From positions 1 to 64,000 of the forward strand of contig NZ_JDTH01000011.1 of assembly GCF_000710615.1 (NCBI RefSeq): a DNA stretch of 64,000 nucleotides, written 5' to 3'. Under the pieces are notes generated by a model that was given only the letters and a program-made list of their open reading frames with translations, was not told the DNA's origin and made no database searches. Source of the stretch: Haladaptatus cibarius D43 (lineage in GTDB: Archaea > Halobacteriota > Halobacteria > Halobacteriales > Haladaptataceae). A program made the translations under genes and the position numbers. This document shows, in pieces, positions 44,682-53,006 of this stretch (positions are counted from its first letter, which is position 1; every line of letters starts with the position of its first letter).

Positions 44682-45848
44682 ATGTCGAAAAAAGAAGTAA
44701 GCGGAGAGAGGCGTAAATTCATAAAAAGGACTGGTGCGCTGGCAACGCTTCCAATCGTCGGTGACGTCGCCGGAGCGCGGCGCGGCAGGCACCGCTCGTC
44801 GGACAAGCGCGTCGTCGGATACTATCCCTCGTGGACGACCGAGTATGGTCCGCGAGACGTGCCCTACGACACGGTCACGCACCTGAACTACGCCTTCCTC
44901 GAACCGACCTCGGAGGGTGAAGTCAAACTCGCAGTCACCGGAGACGCCGCGCCCGAACTCTTAGAAAAGTTCCGAACGGTAACGTACGAGCAACCGGACA
45001 CATCGTTCATGTTTTCCGTGCAGGCCGGATGGTACTCCGGTCGGTTCTCCGATGCCGCCCTCACGGCCGAGCGACGGGCACGATTCGCCCGAACCGCCAT
45101 CGAACTCGTGCGAAAGTACAATTTCGATGGTATCGACATCGATTGGGAGTATCCCGACGGGACGATTCGAGAGAGCGACCCGCACAACTTGGTACTCCTC
45201 CTGCGCGAAATCCGACGGCAACTCGACGAAGCAGAGCGAGCGGACTGCCAGCGGTACGAATTGAGCATGGCGGCATCGGCCAACCCGTCGACCATCGACT
45301 CACAGAAAGTCGGCGCGTTCAGCGACGACGTGGACTTCCTGAACGTGATGTGCTACGACCTCCACGGAACGTGGAACGAGCGCACCCATTTCAACGCGCC
45401 CTTGTATCCCGTGCCGGACGCGCCGAACGCGACACCGTCGCTCACCGCCGACCACGCGATGCACCACTGGGCAAGCAAACCAATAGCGAAGGAGAAACTC
45501 CACTTCGGGCTTCCGTTCTACGGACGCACCTTTGAGAACGTGCAAAACGAACACCCCAGCGACCACGGACTGTTTCAACCGTTCGAAGGCGGGAGCGCCA
45601 TGGAGTACGGTGAAATCATGGAGAACGTCCGGCACGGTTCCGATTACGAGTACCACTGGCACCCAGAAGCAAGGGTACCGTGGCTGTACTCGGCGGAAGA
45701 AGGTACGTTCATCTCCTACGACGACCGTCACTCCGTCAGGGAGAAGACGAAGTACGCCGTGGACAACGACTTCGGCGGGATGATGTGCTGGGAACTCTCA
45801 CAAGACCCCGACAACGTCCTGCTGGAGACGATAGATAGACACATCTGA
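44682..45848 (+). CDS. Secreted GH18 glycoside hydrolase (chitinase/muramidase-like)
   Basis: 388 residues from ATG 44682 (a TTG at 44670 is in frame). An N-terminal Tat-like signal (ERRKFIKRTGALATLPIV) implies export. The GH18 catalytic motif DGIDIDWEYP, with Glu as proton donor, is intact. Other family features are VVGYYPSW, FSVQAGWYSG, NVMCYDLHGTWN, GLPFYGRTF and GGMMCWELSQD. GH18 enzymes cleave beta-1,4-linked GlcNAc chains by substrate-assisted catalysis, including chitin and, in some members, peptidoglycan glycan. It is the natural extracellular cutter for the island. No chitin-binding domain is attached. Confidence 0.92.
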   Translation: MSKKEVSGERRKFIKRTGALATLPIVGDVAGARRGRHRSSDKRVVGYYPSWTTEYGPRDVPYDTVTHLNYAFLEPTSEGEVKLAVTGDAAPELLEKFRTVTYEQPDTSFMFSVQAGWYSGRFSDAALTAERRARFARTAIELVRKYNFDGIDIDWEYPDGTIRESDPHNLVLLLREIRRQLDEAERADCQRYELSMAASANPSTIDSQKVGAFSDDVDFLNVMCYDLHGTWNERTHFNAPLYPVPDAPNATPSLTADHAMHHWASKPIAKEKLHFGLPFYGRTFENVQNEHPSDHGLFQPFEGGSAMEYGEIMENVRHGSDYEYHWHPEARVPWLYSAEEGTFISYDDRHSVREKTKYAVDNDFGGMMCWELSQDPDNVLLETIDRHI

Positions 45849-45909
45849 CGTCACTGACGGGGGGGATTTCACTGGTTGCGAGGCCGTTACTGAACCACCC
45901 CGGAATCCC

Positions 45910-46671
45910 CTACGCGTGTGCCAGTTTCAACTCGATGATGTTCTTCGCTCGCAGGAGTTCCTCCAGATGTTTCTCGTCGGGGTCAGCACTGATACGACTC
46001 GACGGGCCGGAGACGCTTATCGCTCCGATAACCTGACCGTTCTCGTTCTTGATGGCGACCGCGACACAGCGGACGCCGCGCACACGCTCCTCGCTGTCGA
46101 CGGCGAATCCGGTCTCTCGAATCGTCTCCAGTTCCGTCGCGAGTACCTCACGGTCGGTGATGGTTTTCGCGGTCCGAGCGGGAAGCCCCCGCTGTTCGAA
46201 GATCGCTTCGACTCGACTCTCGGGCAGGTACGCGAGAATGGCCTTTCCGAGAGCGGTCGCGTGGAGAGCGACGTGTTTTCCGGGATGGGTGTCGAGCGGA
46301 ATGGACGTGTCCGCTTGCGCGTCGTAAATGTAGACACCGCGCCCGTCCTCTTCGACGAGGAGGCTCGCCGATTCGTCGGTTTCGGCGGCTATCTCGTCGA
46401 TTTCGGGTTCGGCTACCTCGAAGATTTTGCGCCGAGACCGGGCGTACTCGCCGATTTCGAGGAACCGAAGGCTGACGCGGTAGATGTTGTTGTCTCTAAC
46501 GACGTAACCTCGCTCGACGAGCGTTCGAAGGTGGTTGTAGACCGTGCTATCGGGGAGATCGAGATGAGCGGAAATCTCCGTGAGACGGGCTCCGTCGAGT
46601 TCGCGGAGGGTTTCGATGATGTCGAACGACCGCGCGGTCGTCCGAACCGGGGTGTTCGACTCGCCAGTCAT
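45910..46671 (-). CDS. IclR-family transcriptional regulator
   Basis: 253 residues from ATG 46671. The N-terminal winged helix (about 5-70) has DGARLTEISAHLDLPDSTVY and LVERGYVVRDNNIYRVS. The C-terminal ligand-binding domain (about 80-253) has HATALGKAILAYLPE and RGVRCVAVAIKNENGQVIGAI. IclR regulators bind a small effector from the pathway they control, so this is the best candidate regulator of the island. It is convergent with the GH18 gene. Two TGATCA palindromes lie upstream of its start. Confidence 0.92.
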   Translation of the reverse strand: MTGESNTPVRTTARSFDIIETLRELDGARLTEISAHLDLPDSTVYNHLRTLVERGYVVRDNNIYRVSLRFLEIGEYARSRRKIFEVAEPEIDEIAAETDESASLLVEEDGRGVYIYDAQADTSIPLDTHPGKHVALHATALGKAILAYLPESRVEAIFEQRGLPARTAKTITDREVLATELETIRETGFAVDSEERVRGVRCVAVAIKNENGQVIGAISVSGPSSRISADPDEKHLEELLRAKNIIELKLAHA

Positions 46672-46681
46672 TTGCTTTCTT

Positions 46682-46767
46682 TGATCATATTTCCAGCGTG
46701 AGGTAATATATTTTCCTTTGGAGGTAGCAGAGATGCCACGAATAGAGTATATAATTTTTATGATCAT
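46682..46767. promoter_or_regulatory. Two TGATCA palindromes upstream of the IclR gene
   Basis: TGATCA at 46682-46687 (context TTTGATCATATTT) and ATGATCAT at 46760-46767, both in AT-rich DNA directly upstream of the iclR-type start at 46671. The repeated dyad suggests an autoregulatory operator, but six-base sites also occur by chance. Confidence 0.35.
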
Positions 46768-47463
46768 TTCGTTCGTCGTCTCGACTACGGGTTCTGTCGT
46801 CGGAGTTCGATGTAATTTCTGACAGAATAATAGTGGTAGGCCTATACAATATTGAAGGCCATAGAGGAGGTACGACTGCTCCGCGGCTAGCACTTAGACT
46901 ACAACGTACGATGGGAGTCGAGTTTCGCTCTTCGGCATGTGAAACTTCGTTTTCGGTGTCAATTATTTGGTGTGTTCGAAGCGTTTTTTCGGTGATATTC
47001 GGACGAATTGACCGATTCGGTTGAGACTAGCCAGAGATATCCAACGTTCACAGTCATCGTGTTTTTCGGTGAGTTTGTGGAGGACAATGGGCGAGAACAG
47101 TGTCACACCGTCCGAACAACGCGGTGCCGAGCAGTACCTTGGTGCCGATGGAATTGCCCCAATTATACAATAGTAACTGGGTTCAGACCGTCGAAGTGCA
47201 CTAACACTAACGCTCCAGAAGAGGGCTTGAACTCCAACGTGGAACGTACAAATGACAAATATATTTCATGATTAGGATTTTATATCGGATTCAGCGCGTT
47301 CTTCGATACTGAAGATGGAACGCTCACAACGAGAGGTCACAACCCACTACGGCAGTGTTACAAAAACGATGGCTATCGGGTAATGGAAGAGATGGCAGAG
47401 CGCATCCCCAGTGTGAGCTACAATTGAGGAAATCGCTATGCGTAGTATCTACAGTTCAGTTGC
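46768..47463. other. Intergenic AT-richer stretch, nothing recognised
   Basis: About 700 bases between the iclR-type gene and the 47464-48012 gene. No supported gene. A short open piece at 47365-47427 (GYRVMEEMAERIPSVSYN) could be the tail of a lost gene but is too short to name. Confidence 0.35.
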
Positions 47464-48012
47464 TCACGGAAGCGACTCGGTAGTTTCGAGGAGATCGTCG
47501 TCGGTACGCCACCGGTATAATCGGCCTTCGTTCTCAAAGCGGTCGAAAACGCCATCCTGCATCCAACCGAACGGGTGGTCTTCGTCTTCGTACTCCCGCT
47601 TGAGGACGTGACTCTTCGAGAAGTACTCGGTGGTGCCGACGAGCAAGCCCTGCTCGACGAGGAAGTCGCTGGGATCTTTCTCGGCAACACCCACAAGGTA
47701 TGTGACGAGATCGGCGATAAGACAGAACTTCTGGATGCTGTTGTCCCATTCGCCGCGGATATCGACCATTCGGAAGGCGTAGGCGTCTTCGCGGCGGTTC
47801 AAACGGTCGGTGACGAGGTTGAGTCGGCGGATTGGCTCGCGGTCGTAGTTGCCGAGGACGAAATACGAGCGGTCGTTCTCGTAGACGGGTGTGAGTTCGC
47901 CCAGTGTCTGGATGATATCTTCGTTGTCGGCGAGCGAGATCTCGTCCTGGTTGAGTCGGTCGGTCGCGTTCGTGAGGATTTCGTCGGGGACTGGCGACTC
48001 CTCGTCGGGCAT
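47464..48012 (-). CDS. Conserved-looking haloarchaeal protein, unknown function
   Basis: 182 residues, very acidic, soluble. Mixed alpha/beta pattern: TPVYENDRSYFVLGNYDREP, VTDRLNRREDAYAFRMVDIR, IADLVTYLVGVAEKDPSDFLVEQG and LRWRTDDDLLETTESLP-like tail. No family recognised. It is divergent from a winged-helix regulator (48140), and a palindrome lies between the two starts, suggesting that the regulator controls this gene. This arrangement recurs in plasmid-borne two-gene units, so a stress or element-maintenance role is possible (inference). Confidence 0.7.
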   Translation of the reverse strand: MPDEESPVPDEILTNATDRLNQDEISLADNEDIIQTLGELTPVYENDRSYFVLGNYDREPIRRLNLVTDRLNRREDAYAFRMVDIRGEWDNSIQKFCLIADLVTYLVGVAEKDPSDFLVEQGLLVGTTEYFSKSHVLKREYEDEDHPFGWMQDGVFDRFENEGRLYRWRTDDDLLETTESLP

Positions 48013-48092
48013 ACTCCACTGGTTTCACGGAGATCGTATAGAATTTACTGTGTAGTTTACGAGGTAAGATAGTGTTGTCTACTCTGGAGTGA

Positions 48093-48108
48093 TTTACTCT
48101 AGGGTAAA
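48093..48108. promoter_or_regulatory. Near-perfect palindromic operator between divergent genes
   Basis: TTTACTCTAGGGTAAA, a 16-bp dyad (TTTAC arms, CTAG centre, one mismatched pair), 31 bases before the winged-helix gene. Similar half-sites TTTACTG and GTTTACG lie at 48047-48061. This fits autoregulation by the adjacent winged-helix protein. Confidence 0.5.
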
Positions 48109-48139
48109 CTACTTGTCGGGCCAGCACGTAGAAACCAGT

Positions 48140-48553
48140 ATGAGTACCGACCTGAGCACGGGCGAAAGCGCGGACGCACGTGAACTGGTGCATTTCGTCA
48201 CCCAGCAGACGCGGTTCGCACTCGTCACCAATATCCTCCAGCATCCCCGCCAACTCCCCTCGATGTACGAACTCGAACAACTCAACCCGAGCGTCAGCGA
48301 AGCCACCGTCTACAAGCACATCCAGAAACTCATCGACGCTGGCATCGTGAAAGAAGTCGCGTTATCGGCCGACGAGCGTCGGCAAGGCTATCCCTGGAAG
48401 TTCTATGGGCTAACTGACGACGGTCGCGGGTTCCTCGACTCACACAACCTTCTAGAAGCTGAGGAGACGCTTCAACGGATCTACGAAACAATCAGCGACA
48501 AACCCGACAAGATGGTCAAATACGAGAATGCACCTCGGCCCAATGAGAAATAA
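48140..48553 (+). CDS. Winged-helix transcriptional regulator (PadR/ArsR-like)
   Basis: 137 residues from ATG 48140. A winged helix spans about 15-100: RFALVTNILQHPRQLPSMYE, LNPSVSEATVYKHIQKLIDA (recognition helix) and GIVKEVAL with a wing containing PWKFYGLTDDGRGFLD. The C-terminal helix (ETLQRIYETISDKPDKM) likely mediates dimerisation. It is a DNA-binding regulator, probably of the divergent gene 47464-48012 through the palindrome between them. Confidence 0.85.
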   Translation: MSTDLSTGESADARELVHFVTQQTRFALVTNILQHPRQLPSMYELEQLNPSVSEATVYKHIQKLIDAGIVKEVALSADERRQGYPWKFYGLTDDGRGFLDSHNLLEAEETLQRIYETISDKPDKMVKYENAPRPNEK

Positions 48554-48753
48554 GCTCTCACCCTACTCGCTCACAGTGACACCGTTTGTTCCATGAGGGC
48601 GTGAAGGAGGTCACTGGTCGGTAAGTCGAGGTTGCCATCGACTATTTTTTGTTTTACAGTCGCCGAATCCGATCTGTTTGAACGTAGCTAGAAGGAACGA
48701 CCCCGGTCTTGTTCGGTAGCATACTTTAGGAACACGTTACCAATTAGCAATCG

Positions 48754-50346
48754 ATGAGCTACGACGTAGTTTTCGAAAACGCACGAATCATCGACGGCAC
48801 TGGATCACCGTGGTACCGCGGCGAGGTTGCAGTAGATGATGGACAACTCGAAGCAATCGGTCGGGTTGGCGACGATGCAGAAATCGTAGTCGATGTGGAA
48901 GGGAGCGTCATTGCGCCAGGATTTATAGATATCCATACACACTCCGATTTCACGCTGCCAGCCAACCGCGATGCGCACAGCAAGGTCAGACAGGGAGTTA
49001 CGCTCGAAATTGTCGGGAACTGCGGGACAAGCGCCGCCCCGCGATACGGTTCTGCCGACCGGGCAATCGACGATTGGTTTGCGAGTAACGGACTCGCAGA
49101 AGAAGTCGATGCGAGCGATTGGGAGTCGGTCGCTGATTACTTTGAATTTCTCGAACGGGATGGCCTCTCGCTCTCCGTCGGTTCACTCGTCGGTCACGGC
49201 AACATTCGTGCCGCCGTAATCGGATACGAGGATCGTGCGCCGACGACGACGGAACTCGACGAGATGCGAACCCTCGTCGCAGAGGCCATGGAAAACGGCG
49301 CCGTTGGGCTTTCGACTGGGTTGTTCTACCCACCGGGATGCTACGCCGAAACCGACGAAGTCGTCGCACTCGCCGAAGTGGCCGCAGAGTATGGTGGAAT
49401 CTATGCGACCCACATGCGTTCGGAGAGCGACGATCTCATTGGAAGCGTCGAAGAGACCCTAGAGATCGGTCGCCGTGCGGATATCCCCGTCCAAGTTTCG
49501 CATCACAAGGCTATCGGCCCGAAAAACTGGGGGAAGGTTCGATATACCCTTCGACGGATGGAACTCGCCCGCGAACGCGACGGTATCGAAGTCCAATGCG
49601 ATCAATATCCGTACATCGCGTCGTCAACCAGTCTCGGTGCGCTCTTACCCAATTGGGCACACGACGGTGGTGACGATGCACTCATCCAGCGGCTTCTCGA
49701 CGAGGAAGAGCGTGCCCGAATTCGAGAGAATTTGGCCACGGATCGAACGAGTGACTGGGATGGTATCCTCGTGACGAACGTACAAAATCCAGAACTGCAA
49801 GAGTACCAGGGAAAGACGATTGCCGATATCGCTGACCACGATGACGACGACCGACCTCCCGCCGAGATATTGCTCGATATCGTTCTGGAGGACGAAAACC
49901 GAACGATGCACGTTAGCTTCGGGATGGACGAAGACGACGTCGAATACGTGATGGGTCACGACCTCACGATGGTCGGCAGTGATGGTTCCTCGCTTTGCCC
50001 GTGCGGCCCGTTGGGTGAAGGCGTTCCCCACCCCCGGAACTACGGCACATTTCCGCACGTGCTCGGAAAATACGTCCGAGAGAAGGAAGTCATCCCATTG
50101 GAGGAAGCCGTCCACAAGATGACCGGAATGCCCGCTGCCAGATTGGGTATTGATGACAGAGGAATTCTTAAACGGGGCGCTCGTGCCGATCTCACTGTTT
50201 TCGACCCCGAATCGATTCGTCAGCCAGGTGACTTCCTTGATCCGGCTAACTACCCCACTGGTATCGAACACGTCCTTGTCAATGGGGAATTCGTCATCAG
50301 AGACGGCGACCACACTGGAACTCGACCGGGGGAAGTAATCCGGTAG
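48754..50346 (+). CDS. N-acyl-D-amino-acid deacylase (D-aminoacylase)
   Basis: 530 residues, amidohydrolase superfamily. The metal motif HTHSD (GFIDIHTHSDFTLP), the conserved NCG (EIVGNCGTSAAP), the GLSTGLFYPPG turn, the second-site THMRSE and the late GSDGSSLCP region all match D-aminoacylases. These hydrolyse N-acyl-D-amino acids; relatives are specific for D-Glu, D-Asp or hydrophobic D-residues. Length is normal. D-amino acids are hallmark components of bacterial cell wall stem peptides, so it fits the island 3 kb upstream. It has its own promoter region and stands alone. Confidence 0.92.
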   Translation: MSYDVVFENARIIDGTGSPWYRGEVAVDDGQLEAIGRVGDDAEIVVDVEGSVIAPGFIDIHTHSDFTLPANRDAHSKVRQGVTLEIVGNCGTSAAPRYGSADRAIDDWFASNGLAEEVDASDWESVADYFEFLERDGLSLSVGSLVGHGNIRAAVIGYEDRAPTTTELDEMRTLVAEAMENGAVGLSTGLFYPPGCYAETDEVVALAEVAAEYGGIYATHMRSESDDLIGSVEETLEIGRRADIPVQVSHHKAIGPKNWGKVRYTLRRMELARERDGIEVQCDQYPYIASSTSLGALLPNWAHDGGDDALIQRLLDEEERARIRENLATDRTSDWDGILVTNVQNPELQEYQGKTIADIADHDDDDRPPAEILLDIVLEDENRTMHVSFGMDEDDVEYVMGHDLTMVGSDGSSLCPCGPLGEGVPHPRNYGTFPHVLGKYVREKEVIPLEEAVHKMTGMPAARLGIDDRGILKRGARADLTVFDPESIRQPGDFLDPANYPTGIEHVLVNGEFVIRDGDHTGTRPGEVIR

Positions 50347-50692
50347 TGACGACCTGTGTGACGGCAAAATAGACGCCAATTATTGTTTCCATCCAGCCAA
50401 AACCTCCAACGGTGTATTACAGCATTCGACGCACTCCACACAAACCTTCACGACACACGCAAAGCGTTCGATACCTTCCCAGGGACGTGAAAGTCGAGAT
50501 TATCGATGCGCTCGACGATACGTTGCTCGCCGCGGTCGCCAACTGAGGTCACGATGAACAGAAGATCGCTCGCGGTCATTAGCGAGAGCTCTCTCATGCT
50601 GCAGACCGAACCAGCATTCCTACACGGATTTCCGTCTCCGGTGACGGATACAAACATAGATACTTGTGTTCATAGACTCATAATTTGGATAG
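50347..50692. other. Intergenic stretch before the TRAM gene, nothing certain
   Basis: About 345 bases. A minus-strand frame reads a short stretch (LLFIVTSVGDRGEQRIVERI) that looks faintly coding but has no start context or family. Not called. Confidence 0.35.
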
Positions 50693-51145
50693 ATGGAAAT
50701 CCCCGACGAACTATGCTGTCTCTTTAGCAGCGAAATCGAAGCAACGGATGGGTCACACACGCTTAGAGTGCCGACCCGAGAAATTACGGATGGCCACCTC
50801 CAGCCAGACACCGCCTACCGTGTCGCGCTGCTCAAACAACCAGCGCCAGCGGATAGCACAGCGCAAAAGACACCATCCTCGACAGCATCACCAGTGACAC
50901 GAAACGAAGAGAATTCAGATCGACAGTCGAGCCCAACGACGGCCCCAGTCGAAGAAGGCGACCGCCGAACGGTCGAAATCGAAGGCGTCGGCGAACAAGG
51001 CGATGGCATCGCTCGCGTCGACCGTGGCTACGTGATTATCGTACCAGATACAGAACAACGCGACCGAGTCACCGTCGAAATCACGAACGTCACACCAAGC
51101 GTCGCCTTCGCTGAGGTCGTCGAACGAAAGGCCTACTACGAGTAG
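50693..51145 (+). CDS. TRAM-domain protein
   Basis: 150 residues. The C-terminal TRAM domain (about 90-147) reads RTVEIEGVGEQGDGIARVDR, GYVIIVPDTEQRDRVTVEIT, SVAFAEVVER. It is preceded by a Ser/Thr/Pro-rich linker and an N-terminal 50-residue segment that begins MEIPDELCCLF, common in haloarchaeal TRAM proteins. TRAM domains bind RNA, and archaeal single-TRAM proteins act like cold-shock RNA chaperones. Cytosolic. It lies upstream of the orc1 region but about 470 bases away. Confidence 0.9.
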   Translation: MEIPDELCCLFSSEIEATDGSHTLRVPTREITDGHLQPDTAYRVALLKQPAPADSTAQKTPSSTASPVTRNEENSDRQSSPTTAPVEEGDRRTVEIEGVGEQGDGIARVDRGYVIIVPDTEQRDRVTVEITNVTPSVAFAEVVERKAYYE

Positions 51146-51301
51146 TCTTCCGATTTATTCTCCCACCATTTCCAGGATTGTTCGACCACGGTTCTCGTGG
51201 CAGTCAGTGCGAAGAAACAGCCGAATACGAGAGACGAACTAAGACCAACCGTCGCCGTGTATCGAGGAATTCTCGCCTCCGCCCGCCCTACCGGACAACA
51301 A
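51146..51301. other. Spacer between the TRAM gene and the triple repeat
   Basis: No gene recognised; leads into the tandem repeats upstream of orc1. Confidence 0.35.
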
Positions 51302-51385
51302 TTCGAGGAGAGTAATATCACTCGGCAAGTTCGAGGAGGACAATATCACTCGGCAAGTTCGAGAAAAGTAATATCACTCGGCAGA
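51302..51385 (+). repeat. Three tandem 28-bp repeats upstream of orc1
   Basis: Perfect period of 28: units at 51302-51329, 51330-51357 and 51358-51385, each TTCGAG followed by a variable purine stretch and AATATCACTCGGCA(A/G). The third unit differs at a few positions. There are no spacers, so this is not a CRISPR array. Placed 230 bases before orc1, they look like iterons or initiator/operator sites. They differ from the origin boxes found downstream of orc1. Confidence 0.8.
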
Positions 51386-51611
51386 GTATCGTTCAGCCGC
51401 GAACCCCATTTCTTCAGAATGCCTCGAAGGCCCAAAGCAGCCAGCAAGTCTTGGAACTGCATAGACTCGAAGCAGTTATCGTTATTAGACTTCGGTTAGG
51501 GTTCACACCATTGTCTGTCACTTCTTCGGTAGAGGCAGTTAAATCCAGATATTCGAGCAGATAGACTTCGAGATGGGTAGTTTTTTATCTACAGTTTCAG
51601 TAGTTTTGCAC

Positions 51612-53006
51612 ATGCCAAACAATGACACAGATACATCAGATGATGCGCTCTCAGACATCTCTGAAGATACTGCGATAGACTCTCCCTCGAAAGACGACTC
51701 CAATCAGAAAACGATCCGTGAACTCCTCGAAGAAGATTCTGGAAAATCGGTCTTTGTAAATCGGAACCTTGTCGAACCGGACACCATCATCGACGAAGAA
51801 CGCATCGTTGGCCGTGACGACCAACTTCAGGCCGTCATCGCCTATCTCAAACCTGCACTCCGTGACGAGCGACCACCCAATATGCTTCTCTACGGTCCAT
51901 CTGGCACTGGAAAGTCTCTCATCGTCAACGCTGTTTGTGGACAAATCGTCGAACTTTGTGAATCACAGGACATCAACTTCGGTGTCATCAGTCTCAACTG
52001 CCAGCCGATTACCACGCTCGACCGTGCGGTCTACAAACTCGTTGAAACGGTTGCGAAAGACGTCGGTGTCGATATCGGTGTCCCAGCGACCGGAGTCTCT
52101 ACTGAACAAAAGTATGAGCGCCTCTATGATTTGATCAACACGTACTACGACTCGGTCATCTTCATCCTCGACGAAATCGATCTCCTCATCGGTCGCGAAG
52201 ATGAACCCGCGTACTCGAAGCTCCTCTATCAGCTATCTCGAGCCGGGAAAACGGATACGATTCATGGAACTGTGTCTGTCGCCGCCTTGACGAACGACCC
52301 CAAATTCATGGAGAACGTCGACGGGCGCTCAGAGAGTTCGTTCAACCCCGAAGACATCCCCTTTTCCGATTATGATGCGAATCAACTCCGTGAAATCCTC
52401 GAACATCGTCGTGACGCTTTCCGAAACGGTACCCTCAGCGATGACGTTATTCCATTGGTAGCAGCATTCGCTGCCCAGAGCCATGGTGACGCCCGCAAAG
52501 GAATCGATCTCTTCCGGAAAGCCGGAGATCTCGCCAACCGGCAAAACGACGACGTCGTCACGGAATCGCACGTCCGAGATTCACAAGACGAAGTTGATAA
52601 AGATCGAATGCTGACCCAAATCGAAGGGCTCTCGACACAAAAGAAAATCTCACTCTACGCAACTGCGGCCGTCGCAGTGCATACAGCCCACGCCACTACC
52701 TCCGTCCCGAGTCCGGTTGGCTACCAAGTCTACAAGTGGATTACCGAACTGTTGGACGCCGACCAGATGACGCGTGAGACGTATATCAAATACGTCAAAG
52801 AACTTAACACATACGGAATCGTGAACGCCGAACGGAAGAGTCGCGGCCGTGGCCAGGGAATGCACATGGAGTTTTCTTTCTCGGATAACCCTCGACCGAT
52901 TCTCGATCTGCTCGCAGAGGATTCTCGACTCACAGCGATTGCTGGCGAAACGGAACATCTAAAGACCATCGCGCAAACGAGAATGCAGAAATTCGAAAGT
53001 TCGTAA
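51612..53006 (+). CDS. orc1: Orc1/Cdc6 replication initiator
   Basis: 464 residues from ATG 51612 (the frame opens at 51573). It has an acidic, disordered N-terminus (about 1-45), then an AAA+ ATPase: Walker A LLYGPSGTGKSL, Walker B VIFILDEIDLL, sensor-type stretch SVAALTND and the arginine in SHGDARKGIDLF. A C-terminal winged helix follows (about 345-440, with PVGYQVYKWITELL and ERKSRGRGQGMHMEF) that binds origin boxes. It loads the MCM helicase at the origin. The adjacent repeats at 53032-53998 are its likely targets. Haloarchaea have many orc genes, each often tied to its own replicon or origin. Confidence 0.95.
   Translation: MPNNDTDTSDDALSDISEDTAIDSPSKDDSNQKTIRELLEEDSGKSVFVNRNLVEPDTIIDEERIVGRDDQLQAVIAYLKPALRDERPPNMLLYGPSGTGKSLIVNAVCGQIVELCESQDINFGVISLNCQPITTLDRAVYKLVETVAKDVGVDIGVPATGVSTEQKYERLYDLINTYYDSVIFILDEIDLLIGREDEPAYSKLLYQLSRAGKTDTIHGTVSVAALTNDPKFMENVDGRSESSFNPEDIPFSDYDANQLREILEHRRDAFRNGTLSDDVIPLVAAFAAQSHGDARKGIDLFRKAGDLANRQNDDVVTESHVRDSQDEVDKDRMLTQIEGLSTQKKISLYATAAVAVHTAHATTSVPSPVGYQVYKWITELLDADQMTRETYIKYVKELNTYGIVNAERKSRGRGQGMHMEFSFSDNPRPILDLLAEDSRLTAIAGETEHLKTIAQTRMQKFESS

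Noticed and set aside
45916-46701. 261-codon plus-strand frame
   Set aside because: Antisense to the IclR regulator.
16023-50346. Complete bacterial-style pathway including MurQ
   Set aside because: No SIS-domain MurNAc-6-P etherase is present in the window, so the pathway cannot be called complete.
51302-51385. CRISPR-like tandem repeats
   Set aside because: Period equals the repeat length (28 bp), so there are no spacers.
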